The notes beneath the pieces are model-generated. The model was not told where the DNA came from. It saw only the letters and a program-made list of their open reading frames with translations, and did no database searches. A program made the translations under genes and the position numbers. Of a stretch of DNA of 64,000 bases, positions 34,956 through 42,730 are shown in pieces. Positions within the stretch are counted from its first letter, which is position 1, and every line of letters starts with the position of its first letter. Source of the stretch: Anaerococcus lactolyticus ATCC 51172. Its GTDB lineage: Bacteria > Bacillota > Clostridia > Tissierellales > Peptoniphilaceae. The stretch lies in the NCBI RefSeq assembly GCF_000156575.1, contig NZ_GG666046.1, positions 281,928 through 345,927 of the forward strand, in the 5' to 3' direction.

Positions 34956-35954
34956 ATGTCAAACAAAGGTATCAGAGAGCTTAAGAGACGTAAGAGAAGA
35001 GAAGCAAGAAAAAAAACAAGAAAGGCAGTATTACTGGGTATAGGAGTAGTTTTGACTCTTACAACTGCTAAGTTTGCCTTACAAAAAGAGGATAATTACC
35101 AAATCAGAAGACCAAGTGAATACAGGATTGCATCTGGCGAATTAATGTCAAATGAAAATAGACAAGAAAAGACAAGCACATCTGATGTTCATGTGGCTAC
35201 TGAAATTGGTTTTAATAATATAAAAATAAAAGATGAGCTTAAGATTGAGGATAGCGCTTACCAGGATGAATTGATTCAATATGTTAAGTGCCTCCAGACC
35301 CAATATGCTTATCAGTTTCCAAATGATTACTCAAAAACTGATAAATTTGTAAAAGAAGGTCAATACCTTGGCTTCTATGGCTGTGAAAATGGTTTTGCTA
35401 AGGTTAAGATTGATGATTCTTATTACTATGTGAACAAGTATGGGCTTTCAAAGCCTGAAGCAGGTGAAGATATCAAGGTCGTAAACGGTTTAGTTTATGT
35501 AAGCGAAGCATATCCACTACCAGCAAATTTTGATCCAGGTGTTGATAAGACTGCTAGGCGTGCCTTTGAAACTATGCGCCAAGATATGGCAAGGGCAGGA
35601 CTTGACCTTAGAATAGCGTCTGACTATAGGGGTTATGAACTTGAAGGCAAGATGCACGATGCTGGTGAAGTTGATGCAGAAGTAGCTGGAACAAGCGAGC
35701 ACCAGACTGGTACAGCCTTTGACTTTTTTACAGAGGGCACAAAATACAATGACAAATTTGAAGCTACTGCTGAGTATAAGTGGCTAGCTGAAAATGCTTA
35801 TAAATACGGCTTTATCGAGAGATATCCAAAGGGTAAGGAAAATAAAACTCACCACAAGGCTCAAGCTTGGCACTACAGATTTGTCGGTGTAGAAAATGCT
35901 AAGGAAATGTACGACAACAACCTAACTTTAGAAGAATTTTTAAAAATCTCTTAG
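34956..35954 (+). CDS. VanY-type D-Ala-D-Ala carboxypeptidase (M15), membrane anchored
   Basis: A 332-residue protein with a very basic cytoplasmic start (KRRKRREARKKTRK), one membrane anchor at about 24-41, and an SH3-like middle part (about 105-170). The C-terminal M15 peptidase has Zn ligands in SEHQTGTAFD (about 247-256) and AWHYRFVG (about 306-313). It would trim pentapeptide stems of peptidoglycan outside the cell. An extended -10 (TGCTATAAT, TATAAT 34831-34836) lies upstream with a leader of about 115 bases. ridA follows 8 bases later. Confidence 0.9.
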   Translation: MSNKGIRELKRRKRREARKKTRKAVLLGIGVVLTLTTAKFALQKEDNYQIRRPSEYRIASGELMSNENRQEKTSTSDVHVATEIGFNNIKIKDELKIEDSAYQDELIQYVKCLQTQYAYQFPNDYSKTDKFVKEGQYLGFYGCENGFAKVKIDDSYYYVNKYGLSKPEAGEDIKVVNGLVYVSEAYPLPANFDPGVDKTARRAFETMRQDMARAGLDLRIASDYRGYELEGKMHDAGEVDAEVAGTSEHQTGTAFDFFTEGTKYNDKFEATAEYKWLAENAYKYGFIERYPKGKENKTHHKAQAWHYRFVGVENAKEMYDNNLTLEEFLKIS

Positions 35955-35962
35955 GAGGAAAA

Positions 35963-36334
35963 ATGAAAGTAATCCAAACTAAAAAAGCGCCTGCAGCTGT
36001 AGGTGCCTATGCTCAAGGTATTGTTACTGATAATTTAATCTTTACATCAGGCCAACTTCCACTTGACCCAGAAACTGGCGAGTTAGAAATGGATATTAGA
36101 AAGGCAACCAAAAGAGCCCTCGAAAATATCAAGGCCATAGTAGAAGAGGGAGGCTCATCTATTGATAAAATTGTAAAATGCAATGTCTTCCTAGATGACG
36201 TAAACGACTTTGCTGCCTTTAATGAAGTCTACGAAGAATTTTTCGGCGACCACAAACCAGCCAGATCTGCCCTAGAAGTAGCAAATATTCCAAAAGGCGC
36301 AGTAATAGAAATCGAAGCTATAGCCTTGTCCTAA
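35963..36334 (+). CDS. ridA: RidA-family enamine/imine deaminase
   Basis: A 123-residue RidA (YjgF) protein hydrolysing reactive 2-aminoacrylate-type enamines. Motifs: IQTKKAPAAVGAYAQG, FTSGQLPLDP, and FGDHKPARSALEVANIPKGAVIEIEAIA with the conserved arginine near residue 105. TTAGGAGG is upstream. The last codons (CTATAGCCTTGTCC) coincide with the first unit of the downstream hairpin repeat. Confidence 0.95.
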   Translation: MKVIQTKKAPAAVGAYAQGIVTDNLIFTSGQLPLDPETGELEMDIRKATKRALENIKAIVEEGGSSIDKIVKCNVFLDDVNDFAAFNEVYEEFFGDHKPARSALEVANIPKGAVIEIEAIALS

Positions 36335-36473
36335 TTTTCCGTAAGGAAAATTATGGAAATACTTATGTGGAGGCACGAACTTGTCCTCATTTTCTGGAAG
36401 AAAATGAGCAGAAAGTTCAGCTGACACTATAGCCTTGTCCTTATTTTTTTAACAAAAATAAGCAGAAAGTTCA
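36318..36473 (+). repeat. Three hairpin-containing repeat units with compensatory changes
   Basis: CTTGTCCT occurs three times (from 36324, 36380 and 36433), each followed by an inverted repeat: AATTTTCC/GGAAAATT (36333-36352), CTCATTTTCT/AGAAAATGAG (36386-36408) and CTTATTTTT/AAAAATAAG (36440-36462). Units 2 and 3 are both followed by CAGAAAGTTCA. Stem sequences differ but pairing is kept. Units 1 and 3 share a 14-base start, CTATAGCCTTGTCC. Confidence 0.7.
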
Positions 36474-36784
36474 ACCGATAACCGGGCTTAGTCTAAAAAA
36501 AGATTTTGGTAAAAACGGATTGGTGAGCTCAATTTACGGAAAATATTCCTAGTATTTGTGGATAAGTTTTAAAAATGATTGCAAAGCTATACTGAAACTA
36601 AAAATAATTGTTAAATAGGGTTTGTAAAAATTTTTGAAAACAAAATCATTTTGTAAATTGTTTTACGAACCATTTTATAATTTGTTTTATATTTATATAA
36701 GAAATTAAAAAATATGAAAAAATACAATCTTGACCCAGAGGGGTCATTTTTGTTTTGTGGGAGATTTATTTTAAGGGAGAAGAG
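36474..36784 (+). other. AT-rich intergenic stretch with promoter-like and terminator-like elements
   Basis: No gene is supported. TATAAT at 36676-36681 with TTGTAA 19 bases upstream may be the promoter of the NUDIX gene. TGACCC/GGGTCA (36731-36746) followed by a T-run lies in that leader and could act as a terminator or attenuator. The part from 36540 to 36660 shows nothing definite. Confidence 0.4.
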
Positions 36785-37270
36785 ATGGATCAAGATTGTG
36801 GATTTAGTAAAGGTGATAAGTGGTTTAGATACAGAGCAGCTGCAATTATAGTCGAAGATGATTGCGTTTTGTTTGCGAGAAATGAAGCCGATGATTATTA
36901 CTATTCCATAGGTGGTGGAGTCCATTTGGGAGAAAGTTCTGAAGAAGCTGTAAAAAGGGAAGTATTTGAAGAAACAGGGATTAAATATGATGTAGATTAT
37001 ATGGCTATAATCCACGAAAATTTCTTTGTAGGGACTTCTGACTTAGAGGGAAGTCTTTGCCATGAGATTTCCTTTTATTACATGATGAAGCCTAAGGGCA
37101 ACAAAAATCTTAATAGCCATAGCCTTACTAAGGGCGGCCTAAAAGAGTCTATGCACTGGCTACCAATCGACGAACTTGAAAAGTACAAGGCCTATCCGAC
37201 TTTTATGAAAAAATATCTTAAGAGTGACCATAAGGGCATAGAACATATAATTACAGATGAAAGAGACTAA
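36785..37270 (+). CDS. NUDIX hydrolase
   Basis: A 161-residue NUDIX protein. The box GGVHLGESSEEAVKREVFEETGI is at about 42-64 and matches G-x5-E-x7-R-E-x2-E-E-x-G. It would hydrolyse a nucleoside diphosphate linked to another group. Substrate is not evident. ATG 36785 follows GGGAG by 5 bases; a longer in-frame start at 36755 is rejected because it precedes the ribosome site. Confidence 0.88.
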   Translation: MDQDCGFSKGDKWFRYRAAAIIVEDDCVLFARNEADDYYYSIGGGVHLGESSEEAVKREVFEETGIKYDVDYMAIIHENFFVGTSDLEGSLCHEISFYYMMKPKGNKNLNSHSLTKGGLKESMHWLPIDELEKYKAYPTFMKKYLKSDHKGIEHIITDERD

Positions 37271-37408
37271 GGCAAACAAGCTTGTTATTGAAATATTGTA
37301 AAGCTCAATGTAAGGACTAGCTTTTGTAATAATTTATATAATGATGGTGGGTTTTTAAGACCTTGCAATGGAAAAAATTAATCTATAAGATGGTTGGTGA
37401 TATTTTAT

Positions 37409-37460
37409 AATCTCGCCAATCTTGATTTATATACGCCAAATTTATTAAAATGGCGAGATT
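37409..37460 (+). repeat. Inverted repeat after the NUDIX gene
   Basis: AATCTCGCCA (37409-37418) and TGGCGAGATT (37451-37460) are perfect 10-bp arms 32 bases apart, followed by TTAAAATT. It may be a long-loop terminator or a remnant repeat. Confidence 0.4.
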
Positions 37461-37505
37461 TTAAAATTATATAAAATTTAAAAAGCAGAATTGTAGGGGT
37501 TTTTT

Positions 37506-37913
37506 ATGGACAATAAGATATATCTAATATTTTTAGGAGTACATATTTTAATTATTATCGTAAATTACCATCTTTTAAAAAATCCCAAACCCTATCCACC
37601 AGAGGAAGTCAGGGAGGAATTTAAAAGAGGAAGAGAAAGCTTATCTTCATATAAGTATGGGGGCGTATCCCACTACCTTCTTCCAAGACTTGTTAAAAGC
37701 CAAGCAAATTGGATTAATGGAAATGCTTATTGGTATAGGTCTAGTGTAAAATTCGGAATATTTGGTATTGGAATTACATTGATAAAAGCAATCTTAGGGG
37801 AAGTCTTTAAGCTCTTTGATCCCTTAATGGGCTTGTTTATTATCTTATTTCCCTTGGTTTTAGGAATGATAGGCCTTTGTATAAGGATGGAAAAAGACGT
37901 TTTGAAGGATTAA
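37506..37913 (+). CDS. Small membrane protein, unknown
   Basis: A 135-residue protein with one N-terminal membrane segment (about 5-22), a polar middle part (YPPEEVREEFKRGRESL) and two C-terminal segments (about 82-100 and 106-125). TAGGGG lies 7 bases before the ATG. I do not recognise the family. The arrangement loosely recalls SdpI/DUF-type membrane proteins but no motif supports that. Confidence 0.6.
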   Translation: MDNKIYLIFLGVHILIIIVNYHLLKNPKPYPPEEVREEFKRGRESLSSYKYGGVSHYLLPRLVKSQANWINGNAYWYRSSVKFGIFGIGITLIKAILGEVFKLFDPLMGLFIILFPLVLGMIGLCIRMEKDVLKD

Positions 37914-37966
37914 AATGAATAGAACATATTTAGTTAAATACTAGCTGTGAAATTGAAAGGATTAAT

Positions 37967-39334
37967 ATGAATCTTGAAAATGTTATAAAAAATCAAAGGG
38001 AATTTTTTCTTGAGAATAATACAAAATCTTATGATTTTAGGCTTAAGATGCTTAAAAAGCTGAGGAAGGCTATTGTTAATCACGAGGAGGAAATTCTTAC
38101 CGCTCTTGAAGTTGATCTTGGCAAGTCAAATTTTGAATCCTATATTACAGAATATTCCTTTGTTATTGAAGAGATTGATTATGCAATAAAAAACCTTAAA
38201 AGCTGGATGAAAAAAGTGAAGGTTGGAAAATCTTTAACAACTTTTCCGGCGAAGAGTTTTTATGTTTACGAACCCCTTGGAGTTACTTTAATAATTTCCC
38301 CTTGGAATTATCCCTTTAATCTAAGTTTAGGGCCGGTTGTTGGAGCCATTGCTGCTGGCAACACCATAATTTTGAAAACCTCTTCTAAGTCAACTGCGAC
38401 AAGTAAGGTAATCGCAAATATTATAGGGGATAATTTTAGGGAGGAGTATCTTATCCATCTCGATAATGCAAAACTTGATTACGATGAGCTTATAAGCCAG
38501 TCTTACGACCACGTTTTTTACACCGGTGGGCCAGGTGTTGCCAAAAAAATTATGGCAGCCCAAGCTACTCACCTTAGCAAGGTCACTTTTGAACTTGGGG
38601 GCAAGAGTCCTTGCCTAGTTGAAAAAACGGCTGATATAAAAATGGCAGCGAAAAAAATTGCCTGGGCAAAGACAGTAAATGCTGGTCAAACTTGCATCGC
38701 TCCAGATTTTCTCATCGTGGATAAGGCTATAAAAGACGACTTAATTTCAGAATTAAAGGTGAAGATAAGGGGCTTTTATGGGGAAAATCCTCTTAGCAAT
38801 GTAGATTTGCCAAGGATTATTAATACCCACCATTTTGACAGGCTCTTGGGCCTTATCGACGAAGATAAAGTTGTTTTTGGTGGTGACTTTGATAAAGAAA
38901 TCTTAAAAATCACCCCAACAATCATGGATGGGGTGGATTTTGATGATCCTGTTATGGGTGAGGAAATTTTTGGGCCGATTATTCCGATTATTGCCTATGA
39001 TAAGTTAGATGAGATTTTAAGAAAAATCAAGAAAATGCCCAAGCCACTTGCTTTTTATACCTTTACTTCTGATAGGAAAATTGAAGAGAAAATCATCAGG
39101 GAAATGGAATATGGCAACGGGGCGATTAACGATTGTTTGATGCAGGTTACAAACCCTAGGTTGGAGTTTGGTGGTGTTGGTAATTCTGGCCAGGGTGGCT
39201 ACCATGGCTACTTTGGTTTTATGAATTTTTCTAACAGGAAATCAATGGTAAAAGCCAGATTTTTTGACAATTTTTTGAGGTACCCACCTTATAGCGAGCA
39301 AAAATTGAGGCTAATTAAAAAGATTTTAGGCTAA
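37967..39334 (+). CDS. Aldehyde dehydrogenase (class 3 type)
   Basis: A 455-residue NAD(P)-dependent aldehyde dehydrogenase with the C-terminal hydrophobic-basic tail of the YwdH/ALDH3 group. The catalytic glutamate lies in TFELGGKSPC (about 208-217) and the cysteine in NAGQTCIAPDF (about 239-249). SPWNYPFNLSLGPV and EEIFGPIIPI are family blocks. AAAGGA lies upstream. It is monocistronic. It probably oxidises medium-chain or aromatic aldehydes, which is family inference. Confidence 0.93.
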   Translation: MNLENVIKNQREFFLENNTKSYDFRLKMLKKLRKAIVNHEEEILTALEVDLGKSNFESYITEYSFVIEEIDYAIKNLKSWMKKVKVGKSLTTFPAKSFYVYEPLGVTLIISPWNYPFNLSLGPVVGAIAAGNTIILKTSSKSTATSKVIANIIGDNFREEYLIHLDNAKLDYDELISQSYDHVFYTGGPGVAKKIMAAQATHLSKVTFELGGKSPCLVEKTADIKMAAKKIAWAKTVNAGQTCIAPDFLIVDKAIKDDLISELKVKIRGFYGENPLSNVDLPRIINTHHFDRLLGLIDEDKVVFGGDFDKEILKITPTIMDGVDFDDPVMGEEIFGPIIPIIAYDKLDEILRKIKKMPKPLAFYTFTSDRKIEEKIIREMEYGNGAINDCLMQVTNPRLEFGGVGNSGQGGYHGYFGFMNFSNRKSMVKARFFDNFLRYPPYSEQKLRLIKKILG

Positions 39335-39562
39335 GACTTATAAGTTGTGAAATTATATGTAAGCAGAAAAAATTCTTACCTAATAATATCTTTTTTGTAA
39401 AATTTTAAAATAAAGCTTGCCTAACTAAAAAATTTTAAAAAACCTTCTTTATATATAGGGGAAATTGATTTTGATAATTAATTTATTTTTAAAAACCTTC
39501 CCTATGTATGAGAGAAATATGGAGGGAGGTTGAGTATATTAACCGACCCTTAAAAGCAAAAA

Positions 39563-39590
39563 AAGGCTCGAAGTTTTCGCTTCGAGCTTA
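39563..39590. terminator. Bidirectional terminator
   Basis: GCTCGAAG 39566-39573 and CTTCGAGC 39580-39587 pair perfectly around TTTTCG. A seven-base T-run exists on the minus strand (for the flavodiiron gene) and a broken one on the plus strand. Confidence 0.8.
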
Positions 39591-39598
39591 ATTTTTTA

Positions 39599-40816
39599 TT
39601 AGATTTCTGTATTTTTTAAATCTTCTGCAATTATTTTTGCAAGGGCTTTTAATTCTTCAACTTGAGGTTCTTTTACGCCTGAGTTGATTTTTACAACGTC
39701 GCCGATGTAGTTGCATTTAGCAGGCTCTAGTATTTCTTGTGAAATTTCTAGAGATTTTCCACCCCAAGACCAGTTGTTTAGGAAGGATACTGTCCTATTT
39801 TGGTAGCCTGTGCCAACTAATTCTCTTAGGAAGGCATCCATCTTGTAGTAGAGGCCTGCGTTGTAGTTGATTGGGGCAAAGACTTGATGGGTAAATCTGT
39901 GGCAATCAGCGATTGGATAAGAATAATCCCAGTCAGATATGTCATATAGAGCGATATCTTCAACGCCTTCTTGGGCTAGGTAGTTTGCGAGGATGTCGCT
40001 TGCTTGTTCTGTGTCACCGTACATTGATGCGTAGACAATAACTACACCCTTTTGTTCTGGTTTGAAACCTGCCCAACGTCCGTATTTTTCAAGGATAAAG
40101 CTAATAGATTCAGGATCCTTGTAAACAGGGCCATGAAGTGGGAGGATGGCATTGATTTTAAGGTCTGCTACCTTTTTGAAGAGGTTTTGAACCATCTTAC
40201 CTTGTTTACCAACTATATTGATATAATAACGTCTAGCTTGTTCTAGCCAGTCACCCTTGTGGATAACCTTGCTTGCTTCGATATTACCAGCGATAGCGTT
40301 AAAAGAGCCAAAAGCGTCAGCAGAGAAGAAGAGACCTTCTGTTGTTTCGTAGGTCATAAATACTTCTGGCCAGTGAACCATTGGAGCAAAGACAAATTTT
40401 AGGTTCCTCTTGCCGAGGTTGATTTCATCGCCTTCTTTGATTTCTATATATCTGTCAGCATATTTGTCATCGTAGAATTGTTCAAAAAATTTGTGAGTCT
40501 TAGCATTGCCGACAAATTTACAATTTGGATATTCATTTAAGATGAAATCAATATTTCTGCAGTGGTCAGGTTCCATGTGGGAAACGACTATGTAGTCAAG
40601 ATTATCTCCGTTAAGGGCTGCTTTAACATTTTCGAGATATTGTCTTGTGAAAGCTCCTTCAACAGAATCCATTAGGGCATTTTTTTCATCTTTGATAACG
40701 TAAGCGTTGTAAGAAACACCGTTTGGAACTTCAAACATATTCTCAAACCTGTCAATCCTACGGTCATTAACACCCACCCAATATATATTATCTAGTACTT
40801 CTATTATATTGTGCAT
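39599..40816 (-). CDS. Flavodiiron protein (A-type flavoprotein)
   Basis: A 405-residue flavodiiron protein reducing O2 and/or NO, protecting an anaerobe from oxidative stress. The N-terminal metallo-beta-lactamase domain carries diiron ligands in SHMEPDHCRN (about 79-88), further histidines near 147 and 227 (PLHGPVYKD), and a flavodoxin domain begins near 253 (VVIVYASMYGDTEQ). No rubredoxin is fused. AAGGAG precedes the ATG on the minus strand. The promoter is TTAACA-N16-TATAGT (40877-40850 on the minus strand). Confidence 0.95.
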   Translation of the reverse strand: MHNIIEVLDNIYWVGVNDRRIDRFENMFEVPNGVSYNAYVIKDEKNALMDSVEGAFTRQYLENVKAALNGDNLDYIVVSHMEPDHCRNIDFILNEYPNCKFVGNAKTHKFFEQFYDDKYADRYIEIKEGDEINLGKRNLKFVFAPMVHWPEVFMTYETTEGLFFSADAFGSFNAIAGNIEASKVIHKGDWLEQARRYYINIVGKQGKMVQNLFKKVADLKINAILPLHGPVYKDPESISFILEKYGRWAGFKPEQKGVVIVYASMYGDTEQASDILANYLAQEGVEDIALYDISDWDYSYPIADCHRFTHQVFAPINYNAGLYYKMDAFLRELVGTGYQNRTVSFLNNWSWGGKSLEISQEILEPAKCNYIGDVVKINSGVKEPQVEELKALAKIIAEDLKNTEI

Positions 40817-40849
40817 ATTTTCTCCTTGTTAAAAATTTTTTCTACCTTA

Positions 40850-40877
40850 ACTATACCTGTTTTTTAGAGGATGTTAA
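40850..40877 (-). promoter_or_regulatory. Promoter of flavodiiron gene
   Basis: On the minus strand TTAACA (40877-40872) and TATAGT (40855-40850) are 16 bases apart. It is divergent from the acyl-CoA dehydrogenase gene. A TGATA-N5-TATCA dyad at 40924-40938 lies in the same interval on the other promoter. Confidence 0.55.
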
Positions 40878-40973
40878 ATAATTATCTAAATTCAAAAAAG
40901 TTTATGAAAATGTTTTAGGAAAATGATAAGGGGTATCAGTTATGTATAAGCATAATAAATAAGAGGAGAAGAT

Positions 40974-42644
40974 ATGACATACAAATTAGCAAAAGATACA
41001 AAAGATTTTAGAAAATTCGTTAGAGATTTTTCTGAAGAAAAGCTTAGACCCCTCGCTAGCTATATGCAGGAGGCTTTCCCAAAAGAAGTTCTAAAAGAAA
41101 TTGGAGAAGCTGGTCTTTTATCCATCCCTTTTGAGGAAAAATTTGGAGGAGCTGGTTTAAGTTTTGAAAATTACGCCATAGCCATCGAAGAATTAGCAAG
41201 GATTAATTCTGGGCTTGCAAGCCTTGTCATAGCCCACACATCCCTAGCGACTTGGCCTATAAATGCCTTTGGTAATGACAAACAAAAGGAAAAATATTTA
41301 AAGCTATTTTTAGATGGGAAAAATCTAGCAGGTCTTGGCCACTATGAGGAAGATGAGGAAATAAAGACTACTGCCACAGATGAGGGCGACTATTTCCTAC
41401 TTAACGGTAAGAAAATCCTAGTAACCAACGCCCGTCTAGCAAATTATTACCTAATAACAGCCCTTACAAATCCAAGAGATAAGGAAAATGGTCTTTCACT
41501 TTTCATCTTGGATAAGGATTGCCCAGGACTTTCTTTTTCAAAAACCTATGACAACTTAGGTTCAAGATCAGCTATCACTGGAGATTTGATTTTAAAGGAT
41601 GCAAGGGTTCCTAAGGAAAATTTACTTGGTGAATTGAACAAGGGTGTAACTTATATGGAAGAAATTTTTGAGGCAAGTAACCTTGCAACAGCTGCCCTTG
41701 CCCTAGGTCTTGGTGATGCTAGTTATGAGGCGAGTCAAGCTTATTTGCAAAGTGGTCTAAAGAGTTTCAAGGCTCGTAAGGCTGCTAAGGTCAACCGTCC
41801 AATCCTCGCTTCTATGGCAACAGATCTTAAGGCAGCACAGATGATGGTTAGGGATGCGGCTTTAAAAATGGATGCTAAGGCAGAATTTTATGGCAAGGAT
41901 ACTTCCATGGCCAAACTTTTTGCTTCAAGGTTAGCAGAAGATTTAACTTCTAAGGCCCTTGATATGTGTGGTGGCATTTCTTCACAAGCTACTGACCTTG
42001 AAACACTCTACAGGGATGCCAAGGTTTGCCAAATCTATGATGGTTCAAGTGACCTTATGAAGGAAATGATTGCAACCTATATTTTAGATAAAAAAGAAGT
42101 GAAGAAGGCTACAAAGGCAGAAGACGCCGTTAAAAAAGAACCTGTTAAGGTTGAAGAAAGGAAGAAGGAAGTCTTTGTTGGAGATGTTAGGGAATCTGTT
42201 AAGAAAGTTGTGGCTGCCCTTCTTGCTGATGGGATTAAGCTTAAGAAAGACCCAGTTGACCTAGAAGGCCCAGTAGACTCTGCTGAGAGGGCTGTGGCTG
42301 TAGGTATGGGTCTAGGAGATAAACAAAACCTAGAAATGGTCAAAGAATTGGCTAAACTTACAGGATCAGTACTCGGTGCATCAAGACCTGCCGCCCAAGT
42401 TAGGCACTATGTTTCTGATGACCACTATATTGGCGTTAGTGGCAAGAAATTTGCAGGCGAGCTATATTTTGGCATAGGCATTTCTGGTGCTCTCCAACAC
42501 TTAAAGGGCATCGAAGCTGCGAGAAAAGTTGTAGTTATTAATAACGATGAGGGAGCACAATTTTTCAAAAATTGCGATTATGGTATAGTTGGCGACTTTA
42601 CCGAAGTCTTACCAATCCTAATTGAAGAAATCAAAAACCTATAA
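40974..42644 (+). CDS. Acyl-CoA dehydrogenase fused to ETF-alpha FAD domain
   Basis: A 556-residue fusion. Residues 1 to about 370 are an acyl-CoA dehydrogenase. A Lys/Glu-rich linker follows (about 372-400). The C-terminus from about 420 is the ETF-alpha FAD-binding domain: GASRPAAQVRH, YIGVSGKKFAGELYFGIGISGALQHLKGI, VVINNDEGAQFF, CDYGIVGDFTEVLP. The usual catalytic Glu of Y-E-G-T is Asp356 in QIYDGSSDL. The T-E-P-x-A-G-S-D loop is replaced by HYEEDEE. Fused ETF domains are known for some fusobacterial and clostridial enzymes. No ETF-beta gene is adjacent. GAGGAG precedes the ATG, and a terminator follows. Confidence 0.88.
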   Translation: MTYKLAKDTKDFRKFVRDFSEEKLRPLASYMQEAFPKEVLKEIGEAGLLSIPFEEKFGGAGLSFENYAIAIEELARINSGLASLVIAHTSLATWPINAFGNDKQKEKYLKLFLDGKNLAGLGHYEEDEEIKTTATDEGDYFLLNGKKILVTNARLANYYLITALTNPRDKENGLSLFILDKDCPGLSFSKTYDNLGSRSAITGDLILKDARVPKENLLGELNKGVTYMEEIFEASNLATAALALGLGDASYEASQAYLQSGLKSFKARKAAKVNRPILASMATDLKAAQMMVRDAALKMDAKAEFYGKDTSMAKLFASRLAEDLTSKALDMCGGISSQATDLETLYRDAKVCQIYDGSSDLMKEMIATYILDKKEVKKATKAEDAVKKEPVKVEERKKEVFVGDVRESVKKVVAALLADGIKLKKDPVDLEGPVDSAERAVAVGMGLGDKQNLEMVKELAKLTGSVLGASRPAAQVRHYVSDDHYIGVSGKKFAGELYFGIGISGALQHLKGIEAARKVVVINNDEGAQFFKNCDYGIVGDFTEVLPILIEEIKNL

Positions 42645-42668
42645 AATTTCCATTTTAAATTTAGAGAG

Positions 42669-42695
42669 CAGGACCCGTTAGGGTCCTCTTTTTTT
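42669..42695 (+). terminator. Intrinsic terminator
   Basis: AGGACCC and GGGTCCT pair perfectly around GTTA, followed by C and eight Ts. Confidence 0.88.
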
Positions 42696-42730
42696 TATCT
42701 AGAAGGGGTAAAATAAGATTAGGTGATAAA

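Noticed and set aside
36321-36473. CRISPR-like repeats after ridA
   Set aside because: Only three units, with changing stems and no constant spacers or cas genes; they are structural hairpin repeats.
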